Assembly (NCBI GenBank): GCA_030683995.1
Contig: JAUXPH010000022.1
Coordinates: 1 to 64,000 of the forward strand
Direction: 5' to 3'
Origin: Lutibacter sp.
Lineage (GTDB): Bacteria; Bacteroidota; Bacteroidia; Flavobacteriales; Flavobacteriaceae
DNA length: 64,000 bases
In this document: one piece after another, positions 51,801-60,781 of the stretch
Layout: every line of letters starts with the position of its first letter
Numbering within the stretch: the first letter of the stretch is position 1
Notes under the pieces: generated by a model
What the model was told of the DNA's origin: nothing
What the model saw: the letters and a program-made list of their open reading frames with translations, nothing else
The model's database searches: none
Made by a program: the position numbers and the translations under genes

Positions 51801-52892
51801 TTAATTTTTGTTGAAGGAGACAAATTTTTGGATGGTTAACATCACCCTGTCCAATAAAAATCCGATGATTCCAATAACAAACATGGCAACAATAATTTTT
51901 GAGTTGGAATCATTTGCGCCGTTTTGAAATTCTTCCCAAACAAAGGAACCTAAACCAGGGCTTTGGGCTAATAACTCAATGGCGATCAGAACCATCCAAG
52001 CTACTGAAAGCGTAATTCTTAAGCCTGTAAAAATTAAAGGCAACGAGGAAGGCAAAACCACTTTAAAAACTTTTTGCACAGGCCCTAATTTTAAAACTTT
52101 TGCCACATTAATAATGTCTTTATCCACTGTGGAAACACCCATAACAGTGTTTACCAATGTTGCCCACATGGAGCATAAACCAACACTTATAAATGATATT
52201 ATAAATGAACTGTCGATGTCAGAATCCTTTGTGATTGTTTTTACAACCATAAAAACCAACAACAGCCAAACCACAGGAGAAACAGGTTTAAAAATTTGAA
52301 TGATCCAGTTGATTGAACTTCTTAATGTTTCACTTAATCCGATAACGACACCAGTTGGAACCGCAATAAAAATTGCCAATAAAAAACCGGCGAAAACAGT
52401 TTTGAGACTTGTTCCAATTTGATCGACAAATGATGGTCTTCCTGTATAGACCAATGACTTTTTTCCCGCTTTTTTCCTTTGTTTGTTCAGTTCGGCTGTT
52501 TTTTCAATAAATGCTTTTTTATCGGCATTAATAATTTTGTGGTCTTTTAACAGTGAGTAAAAAGAATATTTTACTTGAGAAGGGGTGGGAAATGTATTTG
52601 GTTGGCATTTTATGGCGCCTGACTCAATGCACAACTTCATTTCATCTGCAGCCTCCTGTCCTTGCTCCTTGAATGCTTTTTCAATTCTGTAATTGGCTTC
52701 AATATTAAATAGGGCATCTGAGCCTTGTTGCCAAATCAACAGAAAAAGTAAAATTGATGCCAATGGGGCCACTATTTTTTTTAGGATTAGTGTAATATTT
52801 TTCTTGGTTTCTTCTCCTTTTGACAATCGAATTATTGGTTCTAAAAATCCAAGTCCAATAAAACGCACCAATTTTATTAATTTATCGCTCAT
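51801..52892 (-). CDS. nrtB: nitrate-type ABC transporter permease
   Basis: The protein is 363 residues. One helix lies near residues 35-52, then a polar loop of about 100 residues, then the core permease with the family motif (EAA-like) VAKVLKLGPVQKVFKVVLPSSLPLIFTGLRI. The long loop between helix one and the core (residues 55-165, with KHKIINADKKAFIEKTAELNK) is longer than in most SsuC-like permeases. It lies 22 bp before nrtC and 71 bp after the substrate-binding gene. Confidence 0.9.
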   Translation of the reverse strand: MSDKLIKLVRFIGLGFLEPIIRLSKGEETKKNITLILKKIVAPLASILLFLLIWQQGSDALFNIEANYRIEKAFKEQGQEAADEMKLCIESGAIKCQPNTFPTPSQVKYSFYSLLKDHKIINADKKAFIEKTAELNKQRKKAGKKSLVYTGRPSFVDQIGTSLKTVFAGFLLAIFIAVPTGVVIGLSETLRSSINWIIQIFKPVSPVVWLLLVFMVVKTITKDSDIDSSFIISFISVGLCSMWATLVNTVMGVSTVDKDIINVAKVLKLGPVQKVFKVVLPSSLPLIFTGLRITLSVAWMVLIAIELLAQSPGLGSFVWEEFQNGANDSNSKIIVAMFVIGIIGFLLDRVMLTIQKFVSFNKN

Positions 52893-52963
52893 TTTTAAAG
52901 GTTTTTACAGTCACTTATTTTTTTGTGACGCTCATTATATTATCAGGAACAGAAGCTAATTTT

Positions 52964-54352
52964 TTAATTTTTATTTCCAATTTTAAAACTGTTGATGTAA
53001 CCTATTGGGTCTTTTCCGTCATATTTATTACCGTCAATAAAATCTGCAGTAACTGGTTTGTAACCGTCGGTAATTGGGACATCACTTGCAGGAATTTTAC
53101 CTTCGGCAACTAATAGGCCGGCGGCTTTTTCCCAGATATCAGGTCGGTATATTTCTTTAATTTTCGAAGCGTACCAAGCTGCTGGTTTTGACTCTGGAAT
53201 TTGTCCCCAACGCCTCATTTGGGTTAAAAACCAAATGCCATCGGAATAAAAAGGATAGGTTGCATGATATCTATAAAACACGTTAAAGTCGGGCATTGAG
53301 CGTTTGTCACCTTTTTCAAATTCGAATGTTCCTGTCATTGAATTTGCAAGCACAACCTCATCGGCGCCAACATACTGGGCCATCGACAAAATTTTAACGG
53401 CTTCTTCCCTGTTTCCTGGAGTGTCTAACCATTTTCCTGCCCTAATCAATGCTTTTGTGATTGCTATGGCCGTATTCGGATTTTCTTCAACAAATTTTTT
53501 TGTCAGCACAAATACTTTTTCAGGATTGTTTTTCCAGATATCATAGTTTGTGACCACAGGAACACCAATACCTTTAAAAACGGCCTGTTGGTTCCAAGGT
53601 TCCCCTACACAATAGCCATGAATTGTTCCTGTTTCAAGAGTTGCCGGCATTTGTGGCGGCGGCGTAACCGACAACAATACTTCAGCATCTATTTGTCCTT
53701 GAATATTTTCTTTTGTGTAAAATCCGGGGTGAATTCCCGCGGCTGCCAACCAATATCTCACTTCGTAGTTGTGTGTTGAGACCGGAAATACCATTCCCAT
53801 TTTAAATGCTTTACCGGAAGCTTTATATTCTTTAATAACTGGTTTTAAAGCATCTGCTTTAATTGGATGAACAGGTTTTCCGTCATCTCCAAGGGGAATA
53901 TTTGGTTTCATTTTGCTCCAAACGTCATTTGAAACGGTGATTCCGTTACCGTTTAAATCCATGGAAAATGCAGTAACCAATTCTGCTTGTCTTCCAAAAC
54001 CGGCACCTGCCGCAATTGGCTGACCTGCCAACATATGTGCGCCATCCAATTGTCCGTCAATGACTCTATCTAAAATGTTTTTCCAATTAGATTGTGCTTC
54101 AACGGATACAAATAATCCTTCGTCTTCAAAAAAACCTTTTTCTTTTGCAATGGCTATAGGAGCCATATCCGTTAATTTAATAAACCCAAATGTAAGTTAA
54201 GGTTTCTCTAAAATTAATGGTAGAGTTTTGAATGTGTTGGCTGTAATTTCTGAAGAAATTCCTTTTTCTTCTTTTTTCGTTTCCGGACTTCCGCAAGAAC
54301 CTATTGAAAGTAAAGCAACCAGTGACAATGTTTTAAATAATGTTGATTTCAT
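52964..54352 (-). CDS. nrtA: nitrate-binding lipoprotein NrtA, interrupted by an in-frame TAA
   Basis: The reading frame from ATG 54352 encodes a lipoprotein signal ([20 protein letters not shown], cysteine at 20), then a polar linker. At codon 52 (54197-54199) it meets TAA. After it the same frame continues without interruption as [15 protein letters not shown], the usual start of mature NrtA, through 400 more codons to 52964. The downstream part has all the look of an intact periplasmic nitrate-binding protein ([35 protein letters not shown]). An internal ATG at 54166 would give a protein without a signal. This is either a nonsense mutation, a sequencing error or a read-through site. If real, import by this ABC system is probably impaired. 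Confidence 0.88.
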
Positions 54353-54379
54353 GTTTTTTGTTTTTAGGTTAAACACAAT

Positions 54380-54412
54380 TACGTATTAATACTTAAGTAT
54401 ATCGCAAAGATA
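54380..54412 (-). promoter_or_regulatory. nrtA promoter with TACGTA site
   Basis: The -7 box is TATCTTTG on the minus strand (54405-54412). Just past the predicted start lies TACGTAT-TA-ATACTTA (54380-54395), a near-perfect 7-2-7 repeat. A further TAAGTATGTATT lies upstream at 54413-54424. Confidence 0.55.
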
Positions 54413-54537
54413 TAAGTATGTATTGAAGATAAATATGATAATCGGTTGTTTGGAATAGGTTTTTGTGTAGGAATAAATATGGGATATCCCATAAAAATTA
54501 GCTAATTAATTGAAAGTAAGTGCAATATGAAAAAAAC

Positions 54538-54572
54538 AAATACCTAGAAAAAATTTATCCTTCTAGGTATTT
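54538..54572 (-). terminator. terminator after the FNR-like gene
   Basis: AAATACCTAGAA pairs with TTCTAGGTATTT over 12 bp, and on the minus strand a run of T follows. It separates the narK-fnr transcript from the nrtA promoter. Confidence 0.85.
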
Positions 54573-54591
54573 GCTTTGGTGTCAGTAAAAT

Positions 54592-55305
54592 TTAACTGTT
54601 TAAATAATAATGGTGTTCAGAAATTTCCTTTTTTAATTTTTGGACATCAACGATTGAGACCCTTTTGCCTTTTGTAATAATATGGAGTTCTTGTTTTAGG
54701 GAAGAAATAGTTCTTATGACTTGCTCGTCGGTTGTGCCGGCAAAACCGGCTATTTCTTTTCGGCTAAGTTGTAAGTTTAGGTAATTCTTTTGATTTTCTC
54801 CAAATTTTCTATGAATATAAAGAAGTGTGTCAATTACTTTTTCGCGAACCGTCATTTGTGCGGTTGTTTTCACTTTTGTTTCTGAGCGATTTAATTCTTC
54901 GGCATAAAAAATCATCAATTCATAGGTTAATTTCGGGATTGAATTGAACATTTCATTTAAGGTTTCAGTCGTAAAATTGCACAAAACTGTATTTTCAAGG
55001 GCAACTGCACTTATTGAATAAGTTTTGCTGATTCCAAAACCTCTGTGGCCAATTATTTCGCCGTCTTGCACAAACCTTAAAATTTGCTCTCTTCCATAAA
55101 TGCCTGTTTTTAAAACTTTTGCTTTTCCTTTATGAATAAAAAACAATCCATTTATTGGGGCTCCTTCCATAATAAATTGTTGCCCTTTTTTACATGCGAT
55201 GGTGTTTTTATTCCTGATGATTATTTTTGCAATATCAGAAGTCACACTCCTCTTTATGAGGCAGTTTAAATTTTGGCAGGTATTGCAATCAGTTTTAAAA
55301 GTCAA
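54592..55305 (-). CDS. FNR-like transcriptional regulator
   Basis: The protein is 237 residues of the Crp/Fnr family: a cyclic-nucleotide-type beta-barrel at about 30-145 and a helix-turn-helix near 190-215 (SRKEIAGFAGTTDEQVIRTIS). The N-terminus has CNTCQNLNC (C7, C10, C15), and a fourth cysteine sits in ENTVLCNFTTETL. That segment aligns with the region of E. coli FNR that contains its fourth ligand C122, so a [4Fe-4S] centre that senses oxygen or NO is plausible. Translation starts at a TTG. It lies 17 bp after narK and is probably co-transcribed with it. Confidence 0.88.
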   Translation of the reverse strand: MTFKTDCNTCQNLNCLIKRSVTSDIAKIIIRNKNTIACKKGQQFIMEGAPINGLFFIHKGKAKVLKTGIYGREQILRFVQDGEIIGHRGFGISKTYSISAVALENTVLCNFTTETLNEMFNSIPKLTYELMIFYAEELNRSETKVKTTAQMTVREKVIDTLLYIHRKFGENQKNYLNLQLSRKEIAGFAGTTDEQVIRTISSLKQELHIITKGKRVSIVDVQKLKKEISEHHYYLNS

Positions 55306-55322
55306 AATGGATAGTTTATCTA

Positions 55323-56741
55323 TTATTTATCCGCAAAAACAAGTTTTTCGTCAGCGGTATTTATTTCTATGCTCACTTCTTTGTCGCTCATGGAAAATTT
55401 AATGGTAAGCGTAATTGCTGCGACTATAAGTATTAAAATTCCTATAATTAGGTATCCGCTTGAAATTGCTGATGCAGAAGCAGAAGTCTGGGCTGCCTTT
55501 ACAACTTCATCGCTTAAGCCATAGTTGGCTGCAATAGCCGATTTTTCGGCGATGGCAGATTTCGATTTTAAAAGCATGGCCGCTAAAAATGCGCCCACGT
55601 TTCCTCCGGCCCCAACAATGCCCGATATTGTTCCGATGGCTTTTTTATTGATGAAAGGCACAACAGAGAACGTTGCTCCTTCAGCCATTTGAACTGTTAA
55701 GCTGAAGGCCACTAAAAAAATGATCCCAAAAGACAATATGGTGATGCTTGAAAATGTGATCAGCATGATTCCTTCCAATGAAAGGATCATCGCCAAAAAC
55801 AAAATGCGTCCTCTTAAACCATAAGTTTTCCCAAATTTATCTCCAAGAAAACCGCCCAATGTTCTCGCAAAAATATTCATTAACGCAAAAGACAGCACAA
55901 TGTTTCCTGCTGTGACTCGTTTTATTTTGAAGGTATTTTGAAGGTAGTCATCCATAGTGCCGTAAACCGTTAATTCTATTCCAAAGCAAGCCGCATATAC
56001 TAAAAATAATATCCAAACCCGGTAATCTCTCAATACTTCCAAAAATCCAATTTGATCTTTTTTGGAAGAGGATAATTCCCCTTTTTTTCTTAATTCTTTA
56101 TAATTTCCTTTGGGCGTATCTTGCGTAAAAAAGTAATAAACTATCCCCATTATAAAACAGGTGACGCCTGCTATGATCATTGAATATCTCCAAGCGTCGG
56201 TTTCTGCGATCCCAAAACTTACAACGGCCGCAGCAATTAAAGGCATTCCAAGTCTGTTGGCGCCACCGCCTAAATTTCCCCAACCTGCTGAAGTTGCGTT
56301 GGCTGTTCCAACTATATTTGGCGCAAACATTAAAGAGGTGTGTACTTGCGTAATTACAAATGATGCTCCCAGAAAACCAATAAACAGTCTGCAAACCATA
56401 AACTGTAATGGCGTTTGAACGAACCCTATCAGAATTACGGGAATGGCCCCTAATAAAAGTAGCCATGTATAGCATAAGCGCGGACCGTATTTGTCGCACA
56501 ATTTGCCTATTAACAATCGGGCAAAAACGGTTCCTGAAACGGCCAAAATAATTGAATTCCATTTTTGATCAGGCGTTAAACCTAAATCTCGAATAACATC
56601 GGGCATAAATGGAACAATTCCAAACCACGCAAAAAAACAAAGAAAAAAGGCAATCGATGTTATCCAGAAAGTTTGGGTTGGGATTTCTTTAAAATTTAAT
56701 AATTCTAATTTGGTGGATTTTTTAATTGTCATTGCTTTCAT
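55323..56741 (-). CDS. narK: NarK/NasA-type nitrate transporter
   Basis: The protein is 472 residues, an MFS carrier of the NNP (nitrate/nitrite porter) family with about 12 membrane segments. The nitrate signature GWGNLGGG appears near residue 156, followed by the second signature-like GIVGAGGNVGAFLAAML near 385. LLIGKLCDKYGPR is the MFS loop motif near 75. It brings nitrate in or moves nitrite out. The operon partner is the FNR-like gene. Two 7-2-7 TACGTA-type sites lie upstream. Confidence 0.92.
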   Translation of the reverse strand: MKAMTIKKSTKLELLNFKEIPTQTFWITSIAFFLCFFAWFGIVPFMPDVIRDLGLTPDQKWNSIILAVSGTVFARLLIGKLCDKYGPRLCYTWLLLLGAIPVILIGFVQTPLQFMVCRLFIGFLGASFVITQVHTSLMFAPNIVGTANATSAGWGNLGGGANRLGMPLIAAAVVSFGIAETDAWRYSMIIAGVTCFIMGIVYYFFTQDTPKGNYKELRKKGELSSSKKDQIGFLEVLRDYRVWILFLVYAACFGIELTVYGTMDDYLQNTFKIKRVTAGNIVLSFALMNIFARTLGGFLGDKFGKTYGLRGRILFLAMILSLEGIMLITFSSITILSFGIIFLVAFSLTVQMAEGATFSVVPFINKKAIGTISGIVGAGGNVGAFLAAMLLKSKSAIAEKSAIAANYGLSDEVVKAAQTSASASAISSGYLIIGILILIVAAITLTIKFSMSDKEVSIEINTADEKLVFADK

Positions 56742-56760
56742 AATGTGCGTTTAATAAAAG

Positions 56761-56813
56761 CAAAAATACGTATTAATACGTAATAAAAAAATAAAACTAA
56801 GTATTTTGCGTAA
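56761..56813 (-). promoter_or_regulatory. narK promoter with two 7-2-7 sites
   Basis: The -7 box TATTTTTG (56761-56768) is joined to a perfect palindrome TACGTATTAATACGTA (56767-56782). A second copy, TAAGTAT-TT-TGCGTAA, is at 56798-56813, centred 31 bp further upstream. Confidence 0.65.
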
Positions 56814-56939
56814 TTTTATGGTATCTTTAATTTATACTGCGTTTAAATTTGAATTATTAAAATTGATGCTTTATTTTTTTGGAAATTTTGATTTTTACGG
56901 AATAAATTTTTAAGCTGTTGCCAAGATTTCTGAAGATAA

Positions 56940-57716
56940 TTAAAAGGAAGCGCCTAACACTCGTTGAATTTCTTCATCTAAAAATGAGGTGTGATCAGCA
57001 ACAACATCTCCTATTACAATGATTCCAGGAAGTGTGTAATCAATTTTATCAATGGTATTTTTGTAATTATGAATCGTGTCAATTACAATCTTTTCGTTTG
57101 GAAGCGTTCCATTTTGAATAATGGCAAACGGCGTAAATTTATGTCTGTGTTTTTTTACTTCAGCCATAATAAAAGCAAAGTTACGCAGACCCATTAAAAT
57201 CACTAAAGTAGCTGTTGATTGTGAGGCCAAAGCAATGTCTCTAGAGATCTCGCCTGAAGAGGTTGTTCCTGTAATTACCCAAAAACTTTCGCTGCTATTT
57301 CGTTTTGTCAACGGAATTCCTTGTGAAGCGGGAACGGCCAATGCGCTGCTTATTCCCGGAATAATTTCTGTGGCAATATTATGTGATTCAACATAACTTA
57401 TCTCTTCGCTTCCTCTTCCAAACACAAAAGGGTCTCCTCCCTTTAATCGCACCACATGGCCATAAAACAATGCCTTTTCGACCAATAATTCATTTATTTC
57501 TTGTTGAGAAAATGCATGGTTGTTAAATAGTTTTCCAACATAAATGCAAGGGGTTCCTTTTTTTGCAAATGAAAGTATTTCCGGATTAACTAAAGCATCG
57601 TACAATATGATGTCTGCATTTTTAATTGCCTTCAATCCTTTTAGGGTCATAAGCTCAATGTCTCCAGGGCCTGCGCCTACTAAAGTTACTTTTGGGAAGA
57701 TGTTGCCGGTTACCAT
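56940..57716 (-). CDS. cobA: uroporphyrinogen-III C-methyltransferase, nitrate cluster copy
   Basis: The protein is 258 residues and has the same motifs as the copy at 39981: VTLVGAGPGDIELMTLKG, VRLKGGDPFVFGRGSEE and IIPGISSALAVPASQGIPLT. It is divergent from nirB and shares a regulatory region with it, so it probably supplies siroheme when nitrate is used. The two copies clearly differ in sequence, so the duplication is not recent. Confidence 0.93.
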   Translation of the reverse strand: MVTGNIFPKVTLVGAGPGDIELMTLKGLKAIKNADIILYDALVNPEILSFAKKGTPCIYVGKLFNNHAFSQQEINELLVEKALFYGHVVRLKGGDPFVFGRGSEEISYVESHNIATEIIPGISSALAVPASQGIPLTKRNSSESFWVITGTTSSGEISRDIALASQSTATLVILMGLRNFAFIMAEVKKHRHKFTPFAIIQNGTLPNEKIVIDTIHNYKNTIDKIDYTLPGIIVIGDVVADHTSFLDEEIQRVLGASF

Positions 57717-57755
57717 ACTTAATGGTGTTTTAAGGTTGTTAATATATGTGTTTCA

Positions 57756-57816
57756 CAAAAGTACGTAAAAAATATTTATAATACGTAGTTTTATTAAGTA
57801 AAAATACTTAGATTTG
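57756..57816. promoter_or_regulatory. divergent cobA/nirB control region
   Basis: The -7 box for cobA is TACTTTTG on the minus strand (57756-57763), and for nirB TAGATTTG on the plus strand (57809-57816). A palindrome TAAGTAA-AA-ATACTTA (57795-57810) abuts the nirB -7. Half sites TACGTA at 57762 and ATACGTA at 57781 lie next to the cobA -7. Confidence 0.65.
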
Positions 57817-57842
57817 TCAAAATATATTAAAATGATAATGGC

Positions 57843-60365
57843 ATGAAGACTATTTTAGTAATTGGAAATGGCATGGTAGGTTATAAATTTTGTGAAAAAT
57901 TTGTGGCAAAAGACGCTTCAAAGAATTTTAAATTAATTGTTTTTGGTGAAGAACCAAGACCGGCTTACAACCGGGTTCATTTAAGTGAGTTTTTTGAAAA
58001 TGGCGATGCAAAAGCGCTTGAAATGGCTCCCCGAAATTGGTATGAAGAAAACGAAATCGAATTGATAACCAATGAAATGGTAACCAACATTGATAGAGCC
58101 TCCAAAACAATAACCACTTTAAAGGGAAAATCCTATGGATATGATTATTTAGTTTTGGCAACTGGCTCTTCTGCATTTGTTCCTTCAATTCAGGGGATAG
58201 AGAAACAAGGTGTTTTTGTTTATAGAACCATTGAAGATTTAGAAGCAATATTGGCTTATGCAGACGGGATAAAAAAGAACGCTTCCTCAAAACCAAAGGC
58301 AGCCGTGCTGGGTGGTGGCTTGTTAGGGTTGGAAGCGGCTAAAGCGGTAATGGATATGGGTTTAGAACCTCATGTGGTTGAATTTGCCACAAAATTAATG
58401 CCGCGGCAATTAGATATAAGAAGCAGTAAAGTCCTTCAATCTAAATTAGAAAATTTAGGTATAAATATTCATTTGGGGAAAGCGACCAATCAAATTTTAG
58501 GAAATGCAGCCATTACAGGTTTGGAGTTTGGAGCAAGCGATAAAATTGATGTTGAGATGCTGGTTATTTCTGCAGGAATCAGGCCCCGCGATGAATTGGG
58601 AAATGCTTGTGGTTTGCAAATGGGAGAGCGTGGCGGAATTGTTGTAAACAACAAAATGCAAACTTCTGATCCAGATATTTATGCCATTGGGGAAGTTGCA
58701 CTTTATAACAATATGATTTTTGGTTTAGTGGCTCCAGGTTATGAAATGGCCGATGTTGCTGCTGAACAACTTTTGGGGAATAGCGATAAATTAATGAGCG
58801 AGGCTATCGACATGTCCACAAAGCTCAAATTGATTGGCGTTGACGTAGCGAGTTTTGGAGAGCCATTTATGCCTGTTCAAATGGGACATTCAATCTTGTT
58901 TGAGAATAAAACCAAAGATTTATACAAGAGAATTAATGTAAGTCACGACGGCAAAAAATTATTGGGAGGCATTTTAATTGGTGATGTTTCTGATTACAAT
59001 ATGTTTCATCAAATTTATTTAAACGGAATGCCAATTCCCGAAAATGCGGAAGAGTTAATTCTGGGAAGCCGAAATGAAGGAGGTTCCTCATTTGGAAGCT
59101 CAATGGATCTACCTGATACCGCCCAAGTTTGTTCATGTGAAAGAATTTCAAAAGGCACAATTTGCGATTCCATAAAAAACGGAGTCTGTAATAGTCTGGA
59201 AGATGTTATTGCCATGACCAAAGCAACAACAAATTGTGGAGGTTGCAAACCAATGGTGGTGGATTTGGTGAACCAGACATTAAAATCACTTGGAAAAGAG
59301 GTTAAAGAAAACATTTGCGATCATTTTGGTTATACACGCCAAGAATTATACAGTATTCTTAAGATCAAAAAAATCGCAACTTTTAATGAAGCTTTGGATG
59401 CTTGCGGAAATGGAGGCGGTTGTGAAATTTGCAAGCCGTTGGTTGCCTCAATATTCGCGAGTTTATATAATGACACTGCCAATAAAGAGGTTGCTATCCA
59501 AGATTCGAACGATCGATTTTTGGCCAATATTCAAAGGAACGGAACTTATTCTGTGGTTCCTCGAATTCCTGGAGGCGAGATTACGCCAGATAAATTAATG
59601 GCCATTGGCCAAGTTGGAAAAAAATATAATTTGTACACAAAAATTACAGGTGGCCAGCGAATTGATTTGTTTGGTGCCCAGTTAAATGATTTGCCTGCAA
59701 TTTGGAAAGAATTAATTGATGCCGGTTTTGAAAGTGGGCATGCTTACGGTAAATCGTTGCGTACTGTTAAAAGTTGCGTTGGTTCATCCTGGTGCCGATA
59801 CGGCTTGGATGAAAGCGTTGGTTTTGCGATTGCTTTGGAAAACCGGTATAAAGGATTGCGCTCTCCCCATAAAATTAAAGGAGGTGTTTCCGGATGTATC
59901 AGAGAATGTGCAGAAGCTCGCGGCAAGGATTTCGGATTGATAGCAGTTGAGGGCGGATGGAACCTTTATGTTTGCGGAAATGGAGGCGCAACGCCAAAAC
60001 ATGCAATATTGCTTGCTGAACAAATTGACAATGCGACTTGCATGAAATATTTAGACAGATTTTTAATGTATTACATAAGAACTGCCGCTCCATTAATGAG
60101 AACGGCAACTTGGTTGGATAAATTGGAGGGTGGCATTGAACAGCTTAAAAACATTGTTATAAATGACAGTTTAAATCTTGCCATTGAATTAGAGGAAGAA
60201 ATGCAATTTTTAGTGGAAGCTTATAAATGTGAGTGGAAACAAGCAATTGAAAACGATGAAATGAAAAGTAGGTTTAAGCATTTTGTGAATTCAGAGGAGA
60301 GTGACAATAATATGGCATTTGTGCCAATGAGGGATCAATATATGCCAAAACCTTGGGGGAACTAA
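57843..60365 (+). CDS. nirB: NADH-dependent nitrite reductase large subunit
   Basis: The protein is 840 residues. An FAD/NAD oxidoreductase domain at about 1-400 (LVIGNGMVGYKF, AVLGGGLLGLEAAKAV) is followed by two BFD-like [2Fe-2S] domains (VCSCERISKGTICDS, TTNCGGCKPM, then GGGCEICKP). The siroheme part has the ferredoxin-like half domain and the cluster cysteines in KSCVGSSWCRYG and GVSGCIRECAEARG. It reduces nitrite to ammonia with NADH. It heads the operon nirB-nirD-DUF4202-sensor kinase. Confidence 0.96.
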   Translation: MKTILVIGNGMVGYKFCEKFVAKDASKNFKLIVFGEEPRPAYNRVHLSEFFENGDAKALEMAPRNWYEENEIELITNEMVTNIDRASKTITTLKGKSYGYDYLVLATGSSAFVPSIQGIEKQGVFVYRTIEDLEAILAYADGIKKNASSKPKAAVLGGGLLGLEAAKAVMDMGLEPHVVEFATKLMPRQLDIRSSKVLQSKLENLGINIHLGKATNQILGNAAITGLEFGASDKIDVEMLVISAGIRPRDELGNACGLQMGERGGIVVNNKMQTSDPDIYAIGEVALYNNMIFGLVAPGYEMADVAAEQLLGNSDKLMSEAIDMSTKLKLIGVDVASFGEPFMPVQMGHSILFENKTKDLYKRINVSHDGKKLLGGILIGDVSDYNMFHQIYLNGMPIPENAEELILGSRNEGGSSFGSSMDLPDTAQVCSCERISKGTICDSIKNGVCNSLEDVIAMTKATTNCGGCKPMVVDLVNQTLKSLGKEVKENICDHFGYTRQELYSILKIKKIATFNEALDACGNGGGCEICKPLVASIFASLYNDTANKEVAIQDSNDRFLANIQRNGTYSVVPRIPGGEITPDKLMAIGQVGKKYNLYTKITGGQRIDLFGAQLNDLPAIWKELIDAGFESGHAYGKSLRTVKSCVGSSWCRYGLDESVGFAIALENRYKGLRSPHKIKGGVSGCIRECAEARGKDFGLIAVEGGWNLYVCGNGGATPKHAILLAEQIDNATCMKYLDRFLMYYIRTAAPLMRTATWLDKLEGGIEQLKNIVINDSLNLAIELEEEMQFLVEAYKCEWKQAIENDEMKSRFKHFVNSEESDNNMAFVPMRDQYMPKPWGN

Positions 60366-60382
60366 CATAAAATTTAAGTAAA

Positions 60383-60760
60383 ATGGAATCAATTTTTATG
60401 AATTATAAAACAACAAATATAAGTGACGTCAATGTTTGGTTTAAGGCAACCTCGGTAGATGAATTTCCTGATGATGGCGGGGTTTGCGTAAAATATAAAA
60501 ATAAGCAAATTGCCGTTTTTAACTTTCAGCGAAAAGGTGGTTGGTACGCTTGCCAAAACGTTTGTCCGCATAAATTTGAAATGGTGCTTTCCAGAGGTAT
60601 TGTTGGTGACCATAACGGAATACCTAAAGTCGCTTGCCCAATGCATAAAAAAACTTTTTCGTTGGAAACTGGCGAAAATTTAAATGGAGATTTAGACGCG
60701 ATAGCAATTTACCCCGTGAAAATTGAAAACAACTTTGTGTATATCGGATTTTCTGAATAG
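60383..60760 (+). CDS. nirD: nitrite reductase small subunit
   Basis: The protein is 125 residues with a Rieske-like fold. Unlike many NirD proteins it keeps both ligand pairs, CPH in NVCPHKF and CPMH in VACPMHKK, so a [2Fe-2S] centre may be present. It follows nirB by 17 bp. A second possible start five codons on (MNYKTTN) cannot be ruled out. Confidence 0.93.
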   Translation: MESIFMNYKTTNISDVNVWFKATSVDEFPDDGGVCVKYKNKQIAVFNFQRKGGWYACQNVCPHKFEMVLSRGIVGDHNGIPKVACPMHKKTFSLETGENLNGDLDAIAIYPVKIENNFVYIGFSE

Positions 60761-60781
60761 ATTTGAATTTAATTCTCAGAG

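Noticed and set aside
56098-56562. A 154-codon minus-strand frame inside narK
   Set aside because: It overlaps narK on the same strand in another frame and is rich in arginine and cysteine without any known fold.
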